Source: CAWIUB01 sp963839995
GTDB taxonomy: Bacteria; Actinomycetota; Actinomycetes; Mycobacteriales; Jatrophihabitantaceae
Direction: 5' to 3'
Assembly: GCA_963839995.1 (NCBI GenBank)
Contig: CAWIXH010000020.1
Coordinates: forward strand, 108,745 to 172,744
Length of the DNA: 64,000 bases
Shown here: piece after piece, positions 1-8,729 of the stretch
Position numbering within the stretch: position 1 is the first letter of the stretch
Layout: each line of letters begins with the position of its first letter
The notes under the pieces: model-generated
Database searches by the model: none
The model's input: the letters and a program-made list of their open reading frames with translations, nothing else
Told to the model about the DNA's origin: nothing
Position numbers and translations under genes: made by a program

Positions 1-602
1 GGGAACCCGGCGATCTGCCGCTCGATCTCCCGGAACGTGCACAGCGGCGCGCCCCGGCTGGGCAGCGGCCGGTCGCCGGCCCGTAGCTTGCCGACCAGCT
101 CATTCGCCGAGGCGACCGTCTGGTTGTCGAAGAACTCATAGTTCACCGTGACGACCGGCGCGTAGTCGCAGGCGGCCAGGCACTCGGTATGTTCCAGCGT
201 GATCATGCCGTCGGCCGTGGTCTCGTTCATGCCGACGCCGAGCGCTTCGGACAGCGACCGGTAGATCCCGTCGCCGCCGAGCATTCCGCACAGCGTGTTG
301 GTGCAGACGCTGACCAGGTACTCGCCGGTCGGCTGGCGTTTGTACATCGTGTAGAACGTCACCACAGCGGCCACTTGGGCCTTGGTCAGGTCGAGGGTCT
401 CTGCGCAGAACGCGATTCCGTCCGGCGTGACGTAGCCCTGCTCGGACTGCACGAGGTGCAGCATCGGCAGCAGCGCAGAGCGGGACTGCCCGGCCGGGTA
501 CCGGGCTATGAGTTGCTGGGCGGCGTCGCGGACCTCGTCGCCGAAGACCGACGGGTCGCCGGTCCGGTCGAGCTGCAGCACGGCTGTTCTGAAGTTAGTC
601 AT
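1..602 (-). CDS. nuoE: NADH-quinone oxidoreductase subunit E (partial, 3' end outside window)
   Basis: Encodes the peripheral-arm [2Fe-2S] subunit of respiratory complex I, which works with NuoF in NADH oxidation. Translation from the ATG at 602 begins MTNFRTAVLQL. It shows the thioredoxin-like fold cysteines: VCTNTLCG, then about 36 residues later ECLAACDYAP, the C-x4-C ... C-x3-C ligand set. The start overlaps the nuoD stop by four bases (ATGA at 599-602), so translation is coupled. The C-terminus runs off the left edge, about 200 codons being visible. Order nuoA-B-C-D-E is the standard actinobacterial one. Confidence 0.95.
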   Translation of the reverse strand, partial: MTNFRTAVLQLDRTGDPSVFGDEVRDAAQQLIARYPAGQSRSALLPMLHLVQSEQGYVTPDGIAFCAETLDLTKAQVAAVVTFYTMYKRQPTGEYLVSVCTNTLCGMLGGDGIYRSLSEALGVGMNETTADGMITLEHTECLAACDYAPVVTVNYEFFDNQTVASANELVGKLRAGDRPLPSRGAPLCTFREIERQIAGF

Positions 603-1912
603 CGATCAACCCCGCCCATGACCGGGTCGATAGAGGCCACCGAAGCGATCAGGTCGGCGATCAGGCCCCCGATCGCCAAGGTGGCGGCGGACTGCAGGTT
701 GATGAACGAGGGTTCGCGCAAATGCACGCGGAACGGCCGGGTGCCGCCATCGCTGACCACGTGCGCACCCAGCTCCCCGCGCGGCGCCTCGACGGCCGCG
801 TACACCTGACCCGGTGGCACCCGGAAGCCCTCAGTGACCAGCTTGAAGTGATGAATCAGCGCCTCCATCGACCCGGTCATGATCTTCTGCACGTGCTCCA
901 GCGAGGTACCCAGGCCGTCCGGGCCGAGGGACAGCTTCGCCGGCCAGGCGATCTTCGGGTCGTCGATGAACGTCGGGCCGGGCTCCAGCCGATCCAGCAC
1001 CTGATCGATGATCTTGAGCGACTCGTGCATCTCGGCAACGCGGACCACGAACCGCGACCAGCAGTCGCCGCGGTCGTCCGTGGGCACCTCGAAGTCGAAG
1101 GTCTCGTATCCCAGGTACGGTTCGGTCTTGCGCAAGTCCCACGGCAGCCCGGCCGCCCGCAGCAGCGGCCCGGTGACACCCAGTGCCAGACAGCCTTCGA
1201 CTCCGATCCAGCCGACGTTCTTGAGCCGCCGCACCCAGATCGGCTGTCCGCGCAGCAGTCTTTCGATGCCGTCCAGTTCCTCCTCGGTCTCCACCATCCA
1301 CTCGCGGATCTTCTCCACCGCGTCGTCCGGCAGATCCTGGGCGACGCCGCCCGGGCGGAAGTACGCGTGGTTCATCCGCAGCCCGGTGATCAGCTCCAAG
1401 ACGTCCAGGCAGCGCTCACGGGCCCGGAAGCCGTTCGTCATGGCGGTCAGCGCACCGAGTTCCATGCCACCGGTGGCCAGCCACACCCAGTGCGACGCAA
1501 TGCGGTTGATCTCGAGCAGCATCACCCGGATCAGCTGCGCACGCTGGGGAAGCTGCACGCCGAGCAGTTTCTCGACCGCCATGCAGTAGACGGCCTCGTT
1601 CGACAGCGGCGCCACGTAGTCGGCGCGGGTGACGAAGGTGACCGCCTGGGTCCAGGTGCGGAACTCGGCGTTCTTCTCGATGCCGGTGTGCAGGTAGCCG
1701 ACGATCGGCCGGCAGTCGGTGACCGTCTCGCCTTCGAGCTCCAGCACCAGGCGCAGCACGCCGTGCGTCGATGGGTGCTGGGGGCCCATGTTGAGCACGA
1801 TCCGCTCGTCTGCGATCGGGTCGCCGCCGAACATCGCGTCCCAGTCGCCGCCGGTGACGTTGTACACGCGGCCCTCGGTCGTCTCCCGCGACGGGCTATA
1901 GATGTCGCTCAT
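599..1912 (-). CDS. nuoD: NADH-quinone oxidoreductase subunit D (49-kDa subunit)
   Basis: 437 residues, full length for NuoD, the subunit that with NuoB forms the quinone site of complex I. Visible family motifs include NMGPQHPSTHGVLR near residue 42 (the quinone-site His loop), GYLHTGIEKN, and the C-terminal segment ending IASVASIDPVMGGVDR. The ATG at 1912 overlaps the nuoC stop (ATGA). The N-terminal 30 residues before the conserved domain are variable. It is a separate gene, not a NuoCD fusion, as is usual in Actinobacteria. Confidence 0.98.
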   Translation of the reverse strand: MSDIYSPSRETTEGRVYNVTGGDWDAMFGGDPIADERIVLNMGPQHPSTHGVLRLVLELEGETVTDCRPIVGYLHTGIEKNAEFRTWTQAVTFVTRADYVAPLSNEAVYCMAVEKLLGVQLPQRAQLIRVMLLEINRIASHWVWLATGGMELGALTAMTNGFRARERCLDVLELITGLRMNHAYFRPGGVAQDLPDDAVEKIREWMVETEEELDGIERLLRGQPIWVRRLKNVGWIGVEGCLALGVTGPLLRAAGLPWDLRKTEPYLGYETFDFEVPTDDRGDCWSRFVVRVAEMHESLKIIDQVLDRLEPGPTFIDDPKIAWPAKLSLGPDGLGTSLEHVQKIMTGSMEALIHHFKLVTEGFRVPPGQVYAAVEAPRGELGAHVVSDGGTRPFRVHLREPSFINLQSAATLAIGGLIADLIASVASIDPVMGGVDR

Positions 1913-2634
1913 CGGTAGGCTCGCCGCTCGTCGGGCGGGGGGATCTCGGCTCCCTTGTATTGCACGGGAATGCCGCCCAACGGGTAGTCCTTGCGCTGCG
2001 GGAAGCCGTCCCAGTCATCCGGCATCAGGATGCGGGTCAGCGCGGGGTGGCCGTCGAAGATGATGCCGAACATGTCGTAGGTTTCCCGCTCCTGCCAGTC
2101 GGCGGTCGGATAGACTGCGGTCACCGAGGGGACATGCGGGTCGTCGGCGCTCACCGACGTCTCGAGCCTGATCCGCCGGCGGTAGGTCATGGACGTGAGG
2201 TGGTAGACGGCGTGCAGTCGGCGCTCGCTGCCCAGGTAGTCGACGCCGCTCACGCTCGCCAGCAGCTCGAAACGCAGCGCAGGGTCGTCGCGCAGGACCT
2301 GAGCGATCGGCTGCAGGTGCTCCCGCTCCACGTACAGTGTCAGCTCGCCGCGGTCGACGACGATCTTGGCGACAGCTTGGGCGAACTGCGGGTAAGCCGC
2401 GGTCAGCGCGTCGACCACCTCGTCGAAGTAGCCGCCGTACGGTCGCTGCGCAGCCGGTGGCACCCACGGCTCACGCACCAGTCCGCCGTAGCCGGTGGTG
2501 TCGCCGGAGTCGGAGACGCCGAACATGCCGCGTTGCTCGACACCGAACGGCGAATCGACCGATGCACCAGCTGCAACCGTGGCGGGTTCGACCTCCGCCG
2601 CCGGCTGACCGGTGGGATTGACGGGCCCAGTCAT
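1909..2634 (-). CDS. nuoC: NADH-quinone oxidoreductase subunit C (30-kDa subunit)
   Basis: 241 residues. Complex I 30-kDa domain, with the signature ERETYDMFGIIFDGHP and the C-terminal RKDYPLGGIPVQYKG. The open frame continues upstream to 3063, but that extension is antisense-like noise overlapping nuoB. The ATG at 2634 overlaps the nuoB stop codon by four bases (ATGA), which decides the start. The first 75 residues are low-complexity and unlike the conserved domain, as often seen in actinobacterial NuoC. Confidence 0.96.
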   Translation of the reverse strand: MTGPVNPTGQPAAEVEPATVAAGASVDSPFGVEQRGMFGVSDSGDTTGYGGLVREPWVPPAAQRPYGGYFDEVVDALTAAYPQFAQAVAKIVVDRGELTLYVEREHLQPIAQVLRDDPALRFELLASVSGVDYLGSERRLHAVYHLTSMTYRRRIRLETSVSADDPHVPSVTAVYPTADWQERETYDMFGIIFDGHPALTRILMPDDWDGFPQRKDYPLGGIPVQYKGAEIPPPDERRAYR

Positions 2635-3170
2635 CGGGCGAACCTTTGGCTCGACGGAATCAACTCCACCTGCTGGCCAGCCAGCTTCTTGGCCCGTTTC
2701 GGTCCGAGCGGTTCGTTCATGATCTTGTGGTGCAGCTTGAGGACGGCGTCGATGAGCATCTCCGGACGCGGCGGACAGCCCGGCAAGTACATGTCGACCG
2801 GCACGACATGGTCGACTCCCTGCACGATCGCGTAATTGTTGAACATGCCACCGGAGCTGGCGCAGACGCCCATGGCGAGCACCCATTTGGGGTCGGGCAT
2901 CTGGTCGTAGATCTGGCGCAGCACCGGCGCCATCTTCTGGCTCACCCGTCCGGCGACGATCATCAGGTCCGCTTGCCGAGGCGAGGGGCGGAACACCTCC
3001 ATGCCGAAGCGCGCCGAGTCGAAGCGGGGTGCCCCGAACGTCATCATCTCGATCGCACAACAAGCCAGCCCGAATGTCGCCGGCCAGAGCGAGGACTTGC
3101 GGGTCCAGTTGATCAGCTTCTCGACGCTGGCGAGCAGGACACCGTCCGGCAACTTCTCCTCTAAACCCAC
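2631..3170 (-). CDS. nuoB: NADH-quinone oxidoreductase subunit B (PSST)
   Basis: 179 residues starting MGLEEKLPDGVLL from a GTG at 3170, the usual actinobacterial NuoB start. The open frame extends to 3290 but overlaps nuoA, so the GTG just after the nuoA stop is preferred. It ligates the terminal [4Fe-4S] cluster N2: visible cysteines are in FGLACCAIEMM, in VCASSGGM and in LPGCPPRPE. It hands electrons to the quinone bound between NuoB and NuoD. One base separates the nuoA stop from the GTG. Confidence 0.97.
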   Translation of the reverse strand: MGLEEKLPDGVLLASVEKLINWTRKSSLWPATFGLACCAIEMMTFGAPRFDSARFGMEVFRPSPRQADLMIVAGRVSQKMAPVLRQIYDQMPDPKWVLAMGVCASSGGMFNNYAIVQGVDHVVPVDMYLPGCPPRPEMLIDAVLKLHHKIMNEPLGPKRAKKLAGQQVELIPSSQRFAR

Positions 3171-3171
3171 G

Positions 3172-3534
3172 TCAGTCCCAATCCAGGCCGCCGCGACGCC
3201 AGACGTAGGCGTAAGCGATGAACACTGTCGCGACGAAGACCACGATCTCGACCAGGCCCAGCAGTCCGAGCGCGTTGTTCGCCACCGCATAGGGGTAGAG
3301 GAAGATGATCTCGATGTCGAAGATGATGAACAGCATTGCCGTCAGAAAGTACTTGATAGGAAAGCGATTCGGCCCCTCGGGTTGCGGCGTCGGCTCGATC
3401 CCGCATTCGTAGAAATCGAGCTTCGCCCGGTTGTACCGGTGCGGCCCGATGAACGGCGCGATCGTCACCGAGAAGAACGCGAACGCGAACGCCAATGCGA
3501 ACAGCAGTACGATCGGGAGATACGGAGCCAGCAT
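3172..3534 (-). CDS. nuoA: NADH-quinone oxidoreductase subunit A
   Basis: 120 residues with three transmembrane segments (about residues 5-27, 62-83 and 90-112), typical of the ND3-like membrane subunit. The conserved loop FYECGIEPTP contains the active/deactive-state cysteine region known for ND3, and PIKYFLTAMLFIIFDIEIIFLYP is the second membrane helix, quoted in parts: PIKYFLTAML then IIFDIEIIF. It is the first gene of the nuo operon. The 89 bases upstream (3535-3623) separate it from the reductase gene and are the likely promoter region, though I see no clear -10/-35 pair. Confidence 0.97.
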   Translation of the reverse strand: MLAPYLPIVLLFALAFAFAFFSVTIAPFIGPHRYNRAKLDFYECGIEPTPQPEGPNRFPIKYFLTAMLFIIFDIEIIFLYPYAVANNALGLLGLVEIVVFVATVFIAYAYVWRRGGLDWD

Positions 3535-3623
3535 CTACAGCCCTTCCCTCTCTCCACGGTGTGGACGAGCGAAACGGTGCCAGGCTAGTCCGTCAGCCGC
3601 GGCCGATCCGTGGTGGGGCATGC

Positions 3624-4967
3624 CTAACGCACCGCCGGTGTGATGCGCGTCAGCACGGAGATCACCCGGTCGGAGAGATCGCCGTCGCGCGGGTCGGACA
3701 GGTTCGCCAGCAGCTTGAGGACGAAGCGCATCAGCGCAGGGTGCGGCAGGCCGTGCCGAGTGCAGGCACGCATCACCGCCGGGTGGCCGATGAGCTCCAC
3801 GAACGCGGCACCGAGCCGGTAATACGCGCCCCACTCGTCGGCCATCCGGGCCGGATACGCTCGCAGCGCGCGCTCGCGCTGCGCGCCCGCCGGCCGAGCC
3901 AGCGCTTGCCCGACGGCCTCGGCCGCGAACTTGCCCGACTCCATGGCGTACGGGATTCCCTCGCCGTTGAAGGGATTAACCGATCCTCCGCTGTCGCCGA
4001 CAAGCAACATCCCGTTGGCGTAGTGCGGTGTGCGGTTGAAGCCCATCGGCAAGCCTGCGCCGCGTGTGGGCCCTACCGCGTTGGCTTCGCGTAGACCCCA
4101 CTCCTCGGGGGTGGCGTCCAGCCACGACGTCAGGAGGACGCGGTAGTCGGTCCTTTGGAAGACCGCCGACGTGTTGAGCACTCCAAGCCCTACGTTGACG
4201 GTGCCGTCGCCCATTCCGAAGATCCACCCGTAGCCGGGGAGTAGGTGGGCGTGGTCCGCACCAGCGGGACCGTCCCACAGCTCCAGCCACGATTCCAGGT
4301 AGTCGTCGTGGGTACGCGGGCTCTCGTAGTAACGGCGCACCGCCACGCCCATCGGCCGCTTGTCATTGCGGTGCACGCCGAGCCGCTGGGCGAGCTTGCC
4401 GGCGACGCCGTCACAGGCGAGTACGACGGGCGCGCGGTAGGTGACCGGCCGCTTGTCGGGACCGGCGATGGCATTGATGCCGGCTACGGTTCCGGTGCGG
4501 TCGAGGACAGGCTCGGCGACGGTGGTGTGCTCGTGCAGCACCGCACCGGCCTTGACCGCATGGTTGGCCAGCATGGCGTCGAGATCGGCCCGCGGCCGGA
4601 CCAACCCGTAGGACGGGAAGCTGGTGAGCTGCGGCCAGTCCAGGTGCAGCCGCAGGCCCCCGCCGATAACCCGTAGCCCCTTGTTGTGCAGCCAGCCGGC
4701 CTGCTCACTCACGTCGATGCCCATGTCGACGAGTGCGCGGGTGCCGCGCGGCGTCAGGCCGTCGCCGCAGACCTTCTCGCGGGGGAAAGCCGACTTCTCC
4801 AGCAGCAGGACATCAAACCCGGCAGTGGCCAGCCAGTAGGCTGCGCTGCTTCCCGCGGGGCCGGCCCCGACGACGATCACGTCGGCGTCGTATCGGTGCT
4901 CGTCCGGGATGCCGGCGGGCTGAGCACGCGACGACCCGTCGGCCGCACGGGTGCCCACCGCGGTCAT
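3624..4967 (-). CDS. FAD-dependent geranylgeranyl reductase family protein (MenJ-like menaquinone reductase)
   Basis: 447 residues. A Rossmann FAD-binding motif, VIVVGAGPAGSSAAYWL (residues about 30-46), is followed by the family signature EKVCGDGLTPRG and a second FAD motif, LLVGDSGGSVNPFNGEG. The family reduces isoprenoid chains; in mycobacteria the homologue MenJ saturates one menaquinone isoprene unit. Position directly upstream of and co-oriented with nuo, which uses menaquinone in these bacteria, supports that role by context. The 30-residue N-terminal leader before the FAD domain is poorly conserved. Substrate assignment is inference. Confidence 0.85.
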   Translation of the reverse strand: MTAVGTRAADGSSRAQPAGIPDEHRYDADVIVVGAGPAGSSAAYWLATAGFDVLLLEKSAFPREKVCGDGLTPRGTRALVDMGIDVSEQAGWLHNKGLRVIGGGLRLHLDWPQLTSFPSYGLVRPRADLDAMLANHAVKAGAVLHEHTTVAEPVLDRTGTVAGINAIAGPDKRPVTYRAPVVLACDGVAGKLAQRLGVHRNDKRPMGVAVRRYYESPRTHDDYLESWLELWDGPAGADHAHLLPGYGWIFGMGDGTVNVGLGVLNTSAVFQRTDYRVLLTSWLDATPEEWGLREANAVGPTRGAGLPMGFNRTPHYANGMLLVGDSGGSVNPFNGEGIPYAMESGKFAAEAVGQALARPAGAQRERALRAYPARMADEWGAYYRLGAAFVELIGHPAVMRACTRHGLPHPALMRFVLKLLANLSDPRDGDLSDRVISVLTRITPAVR

Positions 4968-5002
4968 TGCGCGCTCCTGTCTCGCTGAGTCATGGGCTGT
5001 TT

Positions 5003-5016
5003 GTGAACGCTTTCAC
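5003..5016. promoter_or_regulatory. Short palindrome in the divergent promoter region
   Basis: Inverted repeat GTGAA-CGCT-TTCAC lies between the reductase gene (reading left from 4967) and the cupin gene (reading right from 5138). The shape, with a central CG, resembles LacI-type operators. No regulator gene lies beside it. Nothing else is visible in the 170-base intergenic space. Confidence 0.25.
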
Positions 5017-5137
5017 GAGCCGTTTCGTGCCGAGTGTAGGCGCCTGGCCAGGCAGGCCGAATACGGCTCGGTCGTCGCCCGCCCCGCGGCCCTTTGCAGG
5101 CTCGCCGTGGCGGGGTGTTCGCCGATACGGTCGCACC

Positions 5138-5581
5138 GTGGAGATGCCAGCCGCCAGCGTGACCTCGGAGCCGTTCGTTGCAGATCCGGCAGCGCTGGGC
5201 ATGAAACAACATCCCGAGGGCGGCTGGTTTCGCGAGACATGGCGGCATGCGTTGACCGTTCCGACGCTGCGGGGCGACCGGTCGCTTGCGACCTGCGTCT
5301 CCTTCCTGCTGCTACCGGGTGAGACCTCCGTCTGGCATCGGGTGACCTCCGCCGAGCTGTGGCTGTGGCAAGGCGGCGGGCCGGTGCTGCTTACGCTCGG
5401 CGGCTTCGACGAGACCCCAGTGGCCGAGTTCTCCTGCGAACTCGGCGCGGGTGGCCAGTACCTGGTCCGCGGGGACGAATGGCAGAGCGCGTCACCGGTC
5501 ACCGATCGGGCGACGCTTGTGGCTTGCGTGGTTGCTCCCGGATTCGACTTCGCCGATTTCTCGCTGCCCGACCGGCGATAG
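5138..5581 (+). CDS. Cupin, DUF985 family
   Basis: 147 residues from the GTG at 5138 (an ATG two codons later is an alternative). The DUF985 cupin signature is clear: MKQHPEGGWFRETWR at the N-terminus, then TCVSFLLLPGETSVWHRV with the first cupin His, and LWLWQGGGPVLL. Members of this family are small single-domain cupins of unknown substrate. The open frame extends upstream of 5138 but that part is antisense to the reductase gene. Single gene, divergently placed from the reductase. Confidence 0.85.
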   Translation: MEMPAASVTSEPFVADPAALGMKQHPEGGWFRETWRHALTVPTLRGDRSLATCVSFLLLPGETSVWHRVTSAELWLWQGGGPVLLTLGGFDETPVAEFSCELGAGGQYLVRGDEWQSASPVTDRATLVACVVAPGFDFADFSLPDRR

Positions 5582-5737
5582 CGTGCGATGCGTGCGTCGG
5601 GTGTCGATTCATTCGCATTGGCTCGCGCGCCGACGGCGTGCCAATAGGAGATCTCACCGGCCTCCGGCGAGCTGCGCTCGAGCGTGGCTAGCAGCCGGAC
5701 CGGCTAACGCTCACCCAGACTCGATACCGTCGCCGTC

Positions 5738-6178
5738 GTGACTAGTGAGATCCACACGGGCCACGTCGCGCAGATCAACCCGGTGACGCTGTACCGGATC
5801 CTGCAGCTGCGTTCGGAGGTGTTCGTCATCGAACAGAACTGCGTCTATGCGGACATAGACGGGCGGGACCTCGAGCCCGAGGCGGTCCAGCTGTGGATCG
5901 AACGGTCGGATGACGTGGTCGCGACGCTGCGCATCGTCGCCGACCCGGCTGGCCGGCGGATCGGGCGCGTCGTCGCCGCCCGGCCCGCTCGCTCGGACGG
6001 TCTCGGCGCCGTGCTCATGGCCCGGGCACTCGAGCTGGCTGCGGGTCATGACATCGCCCTGGACGCCCAGACCTACCTCGAACGCTGGTATGAGCGGTTC
6101 GGTTTCCGCCGCAACGGCAAGGAGTTCATCGAGGACGGCATCCCGCACGTCCCGATGATCAGGCTCAGGACGTGGTGA
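5738..6178 (+). CDS. GNAT family N-acetyltransferase, ElaA type
   Basis: 146 residues from a GTG at 5738. The ElaA-like pattern is visible: LYRILQLRSEVFVIEQNCVY at the N-terminus, a GRVVAAR-type acetyl-CoA loop (RIGRVVAARPARSDGLG, about residues 73-89) and the C-terminal WYERFGFRRNGKEFIEDGIPH. Acetyl donor binding is expected from the fold; the substrate is unknown. It stands alone, converging on the DUF202 pair 28 bases downstream. Confidence 0.88.
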   Translation: MTSEIHTGHVAQINPVTLYRILQLRSEVFVIEQNCVYADIDGRDLEPEAVQLWIERSDDVVATLRIVADPAGRRIGRVVAARPARSDGLGAVLMARALELAAGHDIALDAQTYLERWYERFGFRRNGKEFIEDGIPHVPMIRLRTW

Positions 6179-6206
6179 TCCACCGCAGCGCGAGACACCG
6201 GCGTCA

Positions 6207-6524
6207 TCACAAGAGCAGCGCCACGATGGTGAGCAGCGCCGCCGTAGTCGTGAGCGCCGCGACGACCGCAACCGATCCGGGCGACGCCGCGCGAGCCTCT
6301 CCCTCCTCTGCCGGCAACACCCGTCGGCGAGAGACGAGAAGGGTCACGGCCCCGGTTGCGAGCCAGGCAGCTCCGGCTACCAGGTCGAGTCGGCGATCCT
6401 GCGCGATGCCGACCTTGACGATCAACGCGGCCAGGGCGGCAGCAGCGAGCGCCGTACGGTCCCACGCCAGAGCGGTGCGTGGGCCAGCCAGCCCGTACGT
6501 CACACGGTGATTCGACTCGCTCAT
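6207..6524 (-). CDS. DUF202 domain membrane protein
   Basis: 105 residues with a short soluble N-terminus carrying LAWDRTALA, the DUF202 signature, then three predicted membrane helices (about 25-43, 50-65 and 82-105). It overlaps the stop of the preceding DUF202 gene by ATGA at 6521-6524, so the pair is translationally coupled. Paired DUF202 proteins are common in actinobacteria. No biochemical function is established. Confidence 0.8.
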   Translation of the reverse strand: MSESNHRVTYGLAGPRTALAWDRTALAAAALAALIVKVGIAQDRRLDLVAGAAWLATGAVTLLVSRRRVLPAEEGEARAASPGSVAVVAALTTTAALLTIVALLL

Positions 6525-6889
6525 TTGCCCACGATCACGGCGAAGACGAGGACACCGACGCCCACCGCGCTCAGGGCGCCGGCAACGATCGGCAACATTG
6601 GGCTGAAGGCCAGCGGGCGCCCTCCGCGCATGGCCCGCTCGTTCGCCGCCCAGCGGGTGTAGGCGAGCACGCTGAGCGCTAGGCCGGTGACGGCCAGGAT
6701 CGCGCCCAGTGTCGTTCGGGCTCCATGGACTCGGAACGGCGGAACAAGCTGGACGATGGCCACTGCGCCGGCGAGCAGGGCGAGCGAGGTGCGGATCCAG
6801 GCCAGGAAGGTGCGCTCGTTGGCCAGCGAGTAGCGGTAGTCCGGGTCGTCGCCCTCGTCCATCCAGGCTGGGCGCTTCAGCGGGTTCAC
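6521..6889 (-). CDS. DUF202/YidH family membrane protein
   Basis: 122 residues. The signature YRYSLANERTFLAWIRTSLAL at residues 19-39 (given here as YSLANERTFLAWIRTSLAL) is diagnostic of the YidH/DUF202 family. Three transmembrane segments follow. First of the coupled DUF202 pair, 24 bases downstream of the 124-residue gene at 6914-7288, so the three are probably one transcript. Function unknown. Confidence 0.85.
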   Translation of the reverse strand: MNPLKRPAWMDEGDDPDYRYSLANERTFLAWIRTSLALLAGAVAIVQLVPPFRVHGARTTLGAILAVTGLALSVLAYTRWAANERAMRGGRPLAFSPMLPIVAGALSAVGVGVLVFAVIVGK

Positions 6890-6913
6890 CCGCTCATCGT
6901 CTCGCTTTGGTCA

Positions 6914-7288
6914 TCACCGGTCGCGGAAGCCGTCCAGGAAACGTCGGAACACGCCGCCGGCTGGGCGGAGCGGGGCAGCGGGTGGCGGCGCGGTCGGCCG
7001 CTGCCGGGCTATTGGCGCGTTGTAGTCGGTGCGCGCGATCGCGTCGACGACCTGCGCCTCGTCGAAGTCCTCCGACCCGTCGATCGACGGCACGAACCCG
7101 ACCAGCATCCCGTCGCGCATCACCTGGGCCTCCAGCCCGGCCGTGCCGTCGGAGTCCCAGACCGCCTCCCGTCCATCGCCCAGGCTGATGCGGATGCCGA
7201 ACTGGTAGACGCCCTCCTTCGCGACGCGACCGTCGATACCCCGCTCGCGCAACACGTCGACGACCCGCCGCGCCCTGTTCTCCTCCAT
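6914..7288 (-). CDS. Conserved hypothetical protein
   Basis: 124 residues, not recognised. The N-terminal 80 residues look like a compact alpha/beta domain (VVDVLRERGIDGRVAKEGVYQFGIRI then a GREAVWDSDG turn). The C-terminal 40 residues are proline- and arginine-rich (RPTAPPPAAPLRP) and end in FRRFLDGFRDR. No signal peptide or membrane helix. Heads the probable operon with the two DUF202 genes. Confidence 0.6.
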   Translation of the reverse strand: MEENRARRVVDVLRERGIDGRVAKEGVYQFGIRISLGDGREAVWDSDGTAGLEAQVMRDGMLVGFVPSIDGSEDFDEAQVVDAIARTDYNAPIARQRPTAPPPAAPLRPAGGVFRRFLDGFRDR

Positions 7289-7328
7289 GAGATCACGGTA
7301 AACGACCGGGGCACGCTAGAAAGAGCAC

Positions 7329-7862
7329 ATGACGCAGACGACCTCGCAATCGCAAGGCAGCTGGTTGACCCGTGACGAGCTGGAGGAGCTACGCCAGCGA
7401 GCGCCGGTCCTGTACGTCGATGCCATCCCAGTGCGCGTCAACACCCACGGCGCAGTGACCTCGATCGGGCTGCTGCTGCGGGCGACAGCCCATGGCACGA
7501 TCACTCGGGCGCTGGTGTCCGGACGGGTGCTCTACCACGAGCTGGTACGTGCCGCCTTACTGCGGCATCTGGAGAAGGATCTGGGTCCGCTTGCCCTGCC
7601 GCGCATCCCGCCGTCGCCGCAGCCGTTCACGATCGCCGAGTATTTCCCGATGCCGGGAGTGACGGCGTTTCACGACCCGCGGCAGCATGCCGTCTCGCTT
7701 GCCTACGTCGTGCCGGTCGAGGGCGACTGCGAGCCGCAGCAGGACGCGCTTGAACTGATCTGGCTGACCCCCGCCGAGGCTCGGTCGCCGGGTCTGCTAC
7801 ACGAGATGGCCGGTGGGCAGGGCCTCCTGCTCCAACAAGGTCTCGCACATCTTGGCTTTTGA
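7329..7862 (+). CDS. DUF4916 (degenerate Nudix-like) protein
   Basis: 177 residues resembling the actinobacterial DUF4916 family, a Nudix-fold group. The region YHELVRAALLRHLEKDLGP corresponds to a Nudix box in which the canonical REUxEExGU pattern is degraded to RHLEKDLG, so hydrolase activity is doubtful. ITRALVSGRVLYHE and AVSLAYVVPVEGD are core strands. It is divergent from the 124-residue gene (40 bases between starts) and converges on the methyltransferase. Confidence 0.75.
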   Translation: MTQTTSQSQGSWLTRDELEELRQRAPVLYVDAIPVRVNTHGAVTSIGLLLRATAHGTITRALVSGRVLYHELVRAALLRHLEKDLGPLALPRIPPSPQPFTIAEYFPMPGVTAFHDPRQHAVSLAYVVPVEGDCEPQQDALELIWLTPAEARSPGLLHEMAGGQGLLLQQGLAHLGF

Positions 7863-7880
7863 CCGGTTCACGACACGGTG

Positions 7881-8729
7881 TTACTTCTGAGACGCATGCA
7901 CGGTGTATGCGCCGAGGTAGAAGAGGTCCGGACGGCGCACCAGGCCTAGTTCGTCACTCGGGTCGAGCAACCGGTCGACCGCCGCGCAATCGTCGCTGCT
8001 GAGCGCGTCGGCTGCCAGCTCGCGGGTGCGCTGCAACCGACGCACCGCGAGCTGCCGAACCTCGTCGGACACCGGAGCGCGCAGGTCGAGCAGGAACGCC
8101 CGGCTGCCCAGGTGCGCCAGTCCGGCGCGTTCCATCAGGAACGGCCAGTCCAGGGATGTGCGCACCGGCTTGTTTCGGTGGCCCATTCGAGCCGCATGCA
8201 TATGCGGGGGCTCCGCGTCCAGCCGCGAGAGGAACCCCGGCTGGCCGACGCCGCACTCGTCGGGCAGGAAGCGGCTGGGCAGGCCGCCCTCGACCAGCGC
8301 CAGGACGCCCCCTGGCGTCAGCCGCTCGCGCAGCCCGCCCAGCGCCCGCTGGGCATCTGGCACGTGATGCAGTACCCGGCTGGCCCAGATGAGGTCCGCG
8401 GCGGGCAACGCGGCCAGCTCGTCGATGACGTCGGCGCGCAGGGTCTGCACACGCTCGCCCAGCCCCAACCGTTCGGCCCGCTGCAACGAGCGCGCCAGCA
8501 AGGCCGGTGATTCATCGACGGCGACGACTCGTGCCGTGGGCAGGACCTGCGCGAGCACGCAGCTGGCCACTCCGGGACCAGACCCCAGGTCGATCACCGT
8601 CGAGGCCTGCGCAGCGTGCGAGACGACCCACCGCACCGCCGGCTCGATCCAGGGCAGGCCGATTTCCCCTTCGCGTTCGAGCTCGTCGGCTCGCTCGCCC
8701 CAGTCGATTGCCTCGTGTTGATGTGTCAT
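7881..8729 (-). CDS. Class I SAM-dependent methyltransferase
   Basis: 282 residues from the ATG at 8729, preceded by GAGG at a suitable distance; the open frame to 8948 is not needed. Motif I is VIDLGSGPGVASCVL, followed by the acidic VVAVDESP and the post-II segment DLIWASRVLHHVPDAQRAL. The C-terminal 100 residues look like a substrate-binding cap. Substrate unknown. Monocistronic by position. Confidence 0.8.
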   Translation of the reverse strand: MTHQHEAIDWGERADELEREGEIGLPWIEPAVRWVVSHAAQASTVIDLGSGPGVASCVLAQVLPTARVVAVDESPALLARSLQRAERLGLGERVQTLRADVIDELAALPAADLIWASRVLHHVPDAQRALGGLRERLTPGGVLALVEGGLPSRFLPDECGVGQPGFLSRLDAEPPHMHAARMGHRNKPVRTSLDWPFLMERAGLAHLGSRAFLLDLRAPVSDEVRQLAVRRLQRTRELAADALSSDDCAAVDRLLDPSDELGLVRRPDLFYLGAYTVHASQK